Shown here piece by piece: positions 59,962-64,000 of a DNA stretch of 64,000 bases. Within the stretch, counting starts at the first letter, position 1, and the number at the start of each line of letters is the position of its first letter. The stretch covers positions 1 through 64,000 of the forward strand of contig CAZVOA010000016.1 in NCBI GenBank assembly GCA_964628465.1. The letters are read 5' to 3'. Under the pieces are notes generated by a model. The model saw only the letters and a list, made by a program, of their open reading frames with translations. It made no database searches and was not told the origin of the DNA. The translations under genes were made by a program, and so were the position numbers. Origin of the DNA: JAFGPS01 sp964628465. Its GTDB lineage: Bacteria > Planctomycetota > Phycisphaerae > Sedimentisphaerales > Anaerobacaceae.

Positions 59962-60400
59962 CCTTTTTGTCTCCTTAATAAAGATTTTACCCTGATTTTC
60001 AATTTGAACGAAACTGATTCATTCCAATAATATTATCAACAATGCCGGGATAATCCATAGTTTTTTCAATATTTTCGAACCATTTTCCTGCGATATTTGG
60101 GACTAAAAGTTCTTTATAAGTATTTTCCATATCGCTAAAACAGCTCTTATTAGATGAACATACCTTAAAAAAACAAATTTTCATTTGTATTTGTTTTTTT
60201 TGTATTTATATTTTATAATAGATTCTATATTAACCCGGTTGTTATGGGAAAGGGTATAATATTTCTTGATTTTAAAAAAGGTTTTTTGCAAAATTCAGCT
60301 TTGTAAGAATCGTTAACTATATATAATCAATGTTGACCAGTAATTATTTGGGGATATAATTAACAAAAAAAATTAAAATTGAAGAAGTAAAGGATGGATT
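59962..60400. other. 439-base divergent gap
   Basis: Contains a 61-codon minus-strand frame at 59999-60184 (TYKELLVPNIAGKWFENIEK) with no ribosome site and no recognised family, so it is not called as a gene; it may be a remnant. The rest is A/T-rich and contains the promoter of the exoprotein gene at 60333-60360. Nothing else seen. Confidence 0.4.
60333..60360 (+). promoter_or_regulatory. Promoter of the dockerin exoprotein gene
   Basis: TTGACC (60333-60338) and a perfect TATAAT (60355-60360), 16 bases apart. Transcription near 60367; leader about 34 bases with AAAGGA eight bases before the ATG. Confidence 0.65.
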
Positions 60401-63145
60401 ATGGGTAGATGTAAAAGGCTAAGTGTTTTAGCATGTCTAATTCTTGTATTAAACTGTTCCGCGCAAACTATCAATCTGGAAGATTCTGATGTCGAAACAT
60501 ACACATTAAATCCTTCATATTTCTCATGGCCGACATATAACGATACAGGAGAACTGATAGGCCGTTTTCCTAAAGAACAGGCACATTTTGCATTCGATCT
60601 TTCCAGCATACCTTACAATTCTACTATTGTATCAGCTACATTTTCCGCATATTTTGATAATGGCTCTTCTACTCCGAGCCAAAGGAATTTATACTACAAT
60701 CCGGATGATAGTTGGACAAAAGTAGTTTACACGCAGGATCCTGGCAATTCAGTTACAGGCAGCGGGATTATCGGTTCACTTTGGCATACCGAATTACCTG
60801 ATGATGGTTATGTCTGGAAAACAATAACACTTTCATACAATGGTTGGGAAAATGATATAGCTGATGGACTTTTATCCATAATTGTTACTGACGGTCAATC
60901 AGGAGCGATTGGTCTTTTTCCCGGTACTACTGGTTATACATGGGGCGTACTGAAAGAACCGGAATTAATTCTTACCGTTATAACCAACCCAACACCAATA
61001 ACAGTCATATCACCCAATGGAGGTGAATCATACAATACTGGTACAATACAAACAATTTCATGGAATTCTACCGCGGCAGCAGGAAATAACGTCAAAATCG
61101 AATTATATAAGGATGGAGCATATTTATTAGATATCGCGGTTTCAACAATGAACGACGGTGCATATACATGGTTGATTCCTTCACACCTGTCGGATAGCAC
61201 AAAATACAAGATAAAAATAGTCGATACAAGCGATTCTTCAATATACGACTTTAGCAATACTTTTTTTAATATCACCAATCCCTCTCAGGAACAGAGTTCA
61301 TTGCAGTTTCTATCTCCGGAATATTCAGTGAGTGAAAAAACCGGAGGAATTCGAATTTACGTTAGCCGAACCGGAAGTTCTTCCGGCATTGCAAGCGTGA
61401 ATTATAATACATCTAATAATACCGCTTCAGCAGGCTCTGACTATACTCAGACATCAGGGATGTTATTATGGACGGATGGAGATACACAGAATAAGCATAT
61501 CGATATTGCAATAATTAAAGATGGTATCAATGAAACTAATGAAACGTTTACTGTTAGTCTCAAAGACGCAATTGGAGCAAACCTTGGGAGTCCCAATCAG
61601 GCAACTATAATTATTACAGATAACGACCAGCCTAATTATAACGTTGATCCGCCCATTGTTAATACTCTTTCTTCAATTGATATAACCTCAAATACAGCAA
61701 CATTGGTTGGATTACTGTTAAATGATGGTTCTGATGAAGTAGAAGAAGACTGTATTTGCAGATTCTCATATTGGAAAACCGGAGATACGCATAATGTTAC
61801 TACAACTGAATGGCAAAGCGGAATAAGCCAGTACCAGAATTTCAGTGCAACAATATCCGGCTTAAGCCCAAACACAATATATTCGTTTTGTGCACAGGCA
61901 GGAAACTCTGCGGGAACGGTTATTGGGAACACTAAAAAGCTTAAAACTTATCCGGACCCTAATCTGCCTCCTGCAGCTTTTGATGTTAATGAACCAAATA
62001 CGCTTTTAATCCAGAATTTTGTTAAAGACTTCTATGAGGACCCGAATTGGCCGCATAAAAATCAGGGCTTTTTAACTTATGTTGAAAAAGCTGGAAATCT
62101 CAATGAGATAGATTACAACGACTCATTTTATTTAGTACCTATTTCTGAAAAGTCTTCAAAAATCATCTCGTTGATTTCGATAAAAAAGCAAAATAGTCAG
62201 GTTGTTAATTTTTATGAATTATCAAAAGATGTAAGAGTTGATAATGCAAAGGATCCATTGCTTGAACTAAGCATCTATGATACCAGACTAAATGAGCCTA
62301 ATATATATTCCGAAAACTATCTAAAATTCTGGCTTGCGGATGACTCTTTTAAGGGAAAGACTGTAACTATACAAAAAGTATCATCAGACCCGAATATTAC
62401 ATATCCTGTTTGGGATATAAACGAAATTATTAATAGAAATGGCAGGAAAATGCCGTTAGACGATTTGGATGATCAAAAACAAAACAAACCATACGCGTGG
62501 TTCACTATTTCCACAACCAGAAATATTTTAGATATAAATGAAGACGGAATTGTTAATCTGGCTGATTATAATCTTTTGTTAACTGACTTTAATAAAGAGG
62601 GAAAATACAGAAGTGATATTGCCAGTACAAAGAAAAATGTCACTGTAATGGGGATTCCTGATGGAATAGTTGATACTGCTGATGAGACTGTCTTTATTAC
62701 AGAATATAATAAAATGTATCCTGATAATCCTATTACAGAAAATACCGAAGTGCTGCTCGAGGGCTTCGAAGGCGTCATAGATGGGGCTTTTATTTCTTCC
62801 GGAAATTCCAACTGGACCAAAAGCAATGAAGCATATCAGGGAATCTTCAGTATTAAATCAGGAGATATTGAGGACAACCAAACCTCAATTCTGGAAATCA
62901 CTATGGAAATTCCGAAAGGGAAAATTAATTTCTGGGTAAAGGTTTCTTCTGAATTAAATTACGACCCATTAGTATTCTATATTAATAACGAACTAAAAGG
63001 CAAATGGTCCGGACAACAGGATTGGCAGGAAGTGTCATATCAGATAGCCCCAGGGACTTATACTTTAAGATGGGTATATGTGAAAGACAACTCAATTTCC
63101 AATTGGCAGGATTCGGTATGGATCGATAATGTATCTATCTATTAA
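60401..63145 (+). CDS. Large modular exoprotein with Calx-beta and dockerin-like domains
   Basis: 914 residues. Signal peptide ends at about 23 (LVLNCSAQT). Domains in order: a DNRLRE/CBM-like beta domain (25-195), a Ser-Thr-rich KRE9-type immunoglobulin-like domain (200-295; SPNGGESYNTG), a Calx-beta domain (300-405; SEKTGGIRIYVSRTG, SAGSDYTQTSG), a fibronectin-III-like domain (415-520), an unassigned region, a dockerin type I-like pair of calcium loops (about 710-775; DINEDGIVNLADY and a later D-G-I-V-D-T-AD), and a terminal jelly-roll (785-914). No catalytic residues seen. Probably a cell-surface adhesion or scaffold protein. Confidence 0.78.
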   Translation: MGRCKRLSVLACLILVLNCSAQTINLEDSDVETYTLNPSYFSWPTYNDTGELIGRFPKEQAHFAFDLSSIPYNSTIVSATFSAYFDNGSSTPSQRNLYYNPDDSWTKVVYTQDPGNSVTGSGIIGSLWHTELPDDGYVWKTITLSYNGWENDIADGLLSIIVTDGQSGAIGLFPGTTGYTWGVLKEPELILTVITNPTPITVISPNGGESYNTGTIQTISWNSTAAAGNNVKIELYKDGAYLLDIAVSTMNDGAYTWLIPSHLSDSTKYKIKIVDTSDSSIYDFSNTFFNITNPSQEQSSLQFLSPEYSVSEKTGGIRIYVSRTGSSSGIASVNYNTSNNTASAGSDYTQTSGMLLWTDGDTQNKHIDIAIIKDGINETNETFTVSLKDAIGANLGSPNQATIIITDNDQPNYNVDPPIVNTLSSIDITSNTATLVGLLLNDGSDEVEEDCICRFSYWKTGDTHNVTTTEWQSGISQYQNFSATISGLSPNTIYSFCAQAGNSAGTVIGNTKKLKTYPDPNLPPAAFDVNEPNTLLIQNFVKDFYEDPNWPHKNQGFLTYVEKAGNLNEIDYNDSFYLVPISEKSSKIISLISIKKQNSQVVNFYELSKDVRVDNAKDPLLELSIYDTRLNEPNIYSENYLKFWLADDSFKGKTVTIQKVSSDPNITYPVWDINEIINRNGRKMPLDDLDDQKQNKPYAWFTISTTRNILDINEDGIVNLADYNLLLTDFNKEGKYRSDIASTKKNVTVMGIPDGIVDTADETVFITEYNKMYPDNPITENTEVLLEGFEGVIDGAFISSGNSNWTKSNEAYQGIFSIKSGDIEDNQTSILEITMEIPKGKINFWVKVSSELNYDPLVFYINNELKGKWSGQQDWQEVSYQIAPGTYTLRWVYVKDNSISNWQDSVWIDNVSIY

Positions 63146-63177
63146 AATATTATTACCTCATATTATAATAATTTATT

Positions 63178-63207
63178 AAAGGCTGTTAGCGTCAACTGGC
63201 AGCCTTT
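63178..63207 (+). terminator. Terminator of the exoprotein gene
   Basis: AAAGGCTG (63178-63185) pairs with CAGCCTTT (63200-63207), and a run of T follows. It lies about 33 bases after the stop codon. Confidence 0.8.
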
Positions 63208-63263
63208 TTTTATTATTAAATCATAAATTCCGTTTTTTCTTTTTTTTGTTTAATCATTATAAA

Positions 63264-63315
63264 AGCCTCTGTGCACAGCGGAACAGCTAAAAGCATATTA
63301 TTTAACACAGAGGCT
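63264..63315. repeat. Inverted repeat AGCCTCTGTG in a 342-base gap
   Basis: The gap 63146-63487 holds no gene. AGCCTCTGTG (63264-63273) pairs with CACAGAGGCT (63306-63315) across a 32-base loop. A TATAAT for the next gene is at 63460-63465, with a weak -35. The arms might be part of a dispersed repeat; no second copy was found in the window. Confidence 0.5.
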
Positions 63316-63487
63316 CTTAATTCAATGTAATAACTTTAAATACAAAAAATACATTCTTTTGTTCACAATATTGTTTTTTTCTATGTATTATTATTTTTCG
63401 CGGCAGGCATATAATGACAAGCTTAACGATTTGGAGTTACTATTTTGAATAAAACATAGTATAATAGAAAAAAAACAAGGTTTATCA

Positions 63488-64000
63488 ATGAAAGGTTATA
63501 TTATGGCTTTTACATTATCACTTGGTTCAAAGGCTCCTGATTTTTCTCTTCCGGCCACAGACGGCAATACATACTCACTCAGGGATTTCAAAGACGCGAA
63601 AGTTCTGGTCATCTTTTTCACATGCAATCACTGTCCTTATGTTACTGGTTCAGACGAAATTACACGTCAGACAGCGGAAAATTTCAAATCTCATGGTGTC
63701 AGGTTTGTCGGTATCAACTCAAACAGTCAAAATACTTACGAAGAAGATTCATACGAAAATATGGTAAAACGTATGGATGAGAAAAAGTTTCCATGGCTTT
63801 ACCTTTATGACCAAACGCAAGATGTTGCACGAGCTTACGGTGCATTGCGTACTCCGCATTTTTTCGTTTTTAACAAAGAAAGAAAACTTGTATATACCGG
63901 CAGAGGAATTGACAATCCCCGCGAAAGCAGCAAGATGACTGTCAATGATTTGCAAAATGCCATTAAAGAGTTACTGGAAGGCAGAAAAATAACTACGCCG
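63488..64000 (+). CDS. Thioredoxin-fold peroxiredoxin-like protein, truncated by window end
   Basis: 171 codons to the window edge, C-terminus missing. The TlpA/AhpC-like fold begins LGSKAPDFSLPATDG, with the active-site segment FFTCNHCPYVTG (CxxC). FPWLYLYDQTQDVARAYGALRTPHFFVF carries the cis-Pro after TP. The family is a thiol-disulfide oxidoreductase of about 190 residues, so some 15-25 residues are absent. An alternative start is ATG 63503; both have AAGG-type ribosome sites. Cytoplasmic by lack of a signal peptide. Specific substrate unknown. Confidence 0.85.
   Translation, partial: MKGYIMAFTLSLGSKAPDFSLPATDGNTYSLRDFKDAKVLVIFFTCNHCPYVTGSDEITRQTAENFKSHGVRFVGINSNSQNTYEEDSYENMVKRMDEKKFPWLYLYDQTQDVARAYGALRTPHFFVFNKERKLVYTGRGIDNPRESSKMTVNDLQNAIKELLEGRKITTP

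Noticed and set aside
59999..60184. A 61-codon minus-strand frame before the esterase operon
   Set aside because: No ribosome site, no known family and A/T-rich start; kept only as a possible remnant.
1..64000. CRISPR arrays, tRNA genes, insertion sequences
   Set aside because: No regularly spaced repeats, no cloverleaf-type sequences and no transposase-like proteins were found on reading both strands.

Overview
The window looks like chromosomal DNA of a low-to-moderate G+C planctomycete, most likely of the Phycisphaerae/Sedimentisphaerales type. This is inferred from gene content, not from a marker gene. It has secreted polysaccharide-degrading enzymes, a dockerin-bearing modular exoprotein, a Gram-negative outer-membrane gene (lptB), many lipoproteins, type IV pilus ATPases and short operons of housekeeping genes. 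Most of it is ordinary core genome. No transposase, integrase, tRNA or CRISPR array was seen. Layout: 0.06-0.7 kb holds a PIN toxin with a 56-residue partner. 1-3 kb is a membrane-anchored ankyrin protein. 3.04-3.42 kb is RNase P RNA, followed by nadB and a lipoprotein. 6.1-13.5 kb (+) carries a TauE-like exporter, pcm-recG, an AI-2E-family permease and trkH-trkA. 14.2-18.4 kb (-) carries pilB-pilT and cinA. 18.5-23.4 kb (-) carries a CrtI-like oxidoreductase, a zinc dehydrogenase, glutaminyl cyclase and a YchF-like GTPase. 23.6-27.1 kb has a Met8-like siroheme enzyme and lptB-def-fmt. 27.4-31.5 kb (+) has a phosphoesterase and yidC-mnmE. 31.5-33.1 kb is an unusual stack of small membrane-protein genes behind mnmE, with a second copy of the mnmE 3' end. 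34.5-38.5 kb (-) is a nucleotide-sugar operon (aminotransferase, NusG-like factor, UDP-glucose dehydrogenase, UDP-glucuronate epimerase) behind a structured leader. 38.7-43.9 kb has an ATP-grasp enzyme, a lipoprotein, a zinc-ribbon TPR protein, a DUF2723-like membrane protein and manA. 44-46.7 kb is a GH2 glycosidase. 47.1-48.8 kb is a YeeE/YedE pair. 49-52.9 kb is a FixL/FixJ-like two-component system. 53-55.8 kb has a UbiA prenyltransferase and a large membrane protein. 56-60 kb (-) is a secreted esterase / GH43 / esterase operon. 60.4-63.1 kb is a large dockerin exoprotein, and the window ends inside a thioredoxin-fold gene. Genes that work together: Ugd, the epimerase, the aminotransferase, the NusG-like factor and possibly ManA feed surface polysaccharide synthesis. 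GH2, GH43 and the two esterases attack external glycans. LptB, YidC and the lipoproteins belong to envelope biogenesis. Def and Fmt form the N-formyl-methionine cycle. TrkH/TrkA form a potassium uptake system. The most unusual points are three. (i) A 1,073-bp-offset duplication starts inside the mnmE 3' end, a known integration site, and the second copy of the tail differs almost only at synonymous positions. (ii) A tandem palindrome fills the spacer and -35 region of the promoter of the CrtI-like gene. (iii) The leader of the nucleotide-sugar operon can form alternative hairpins, and the operon encodes its own NusG paralogue. Several unrelated palindromic repeat families are scattered through the intergenic gaps.
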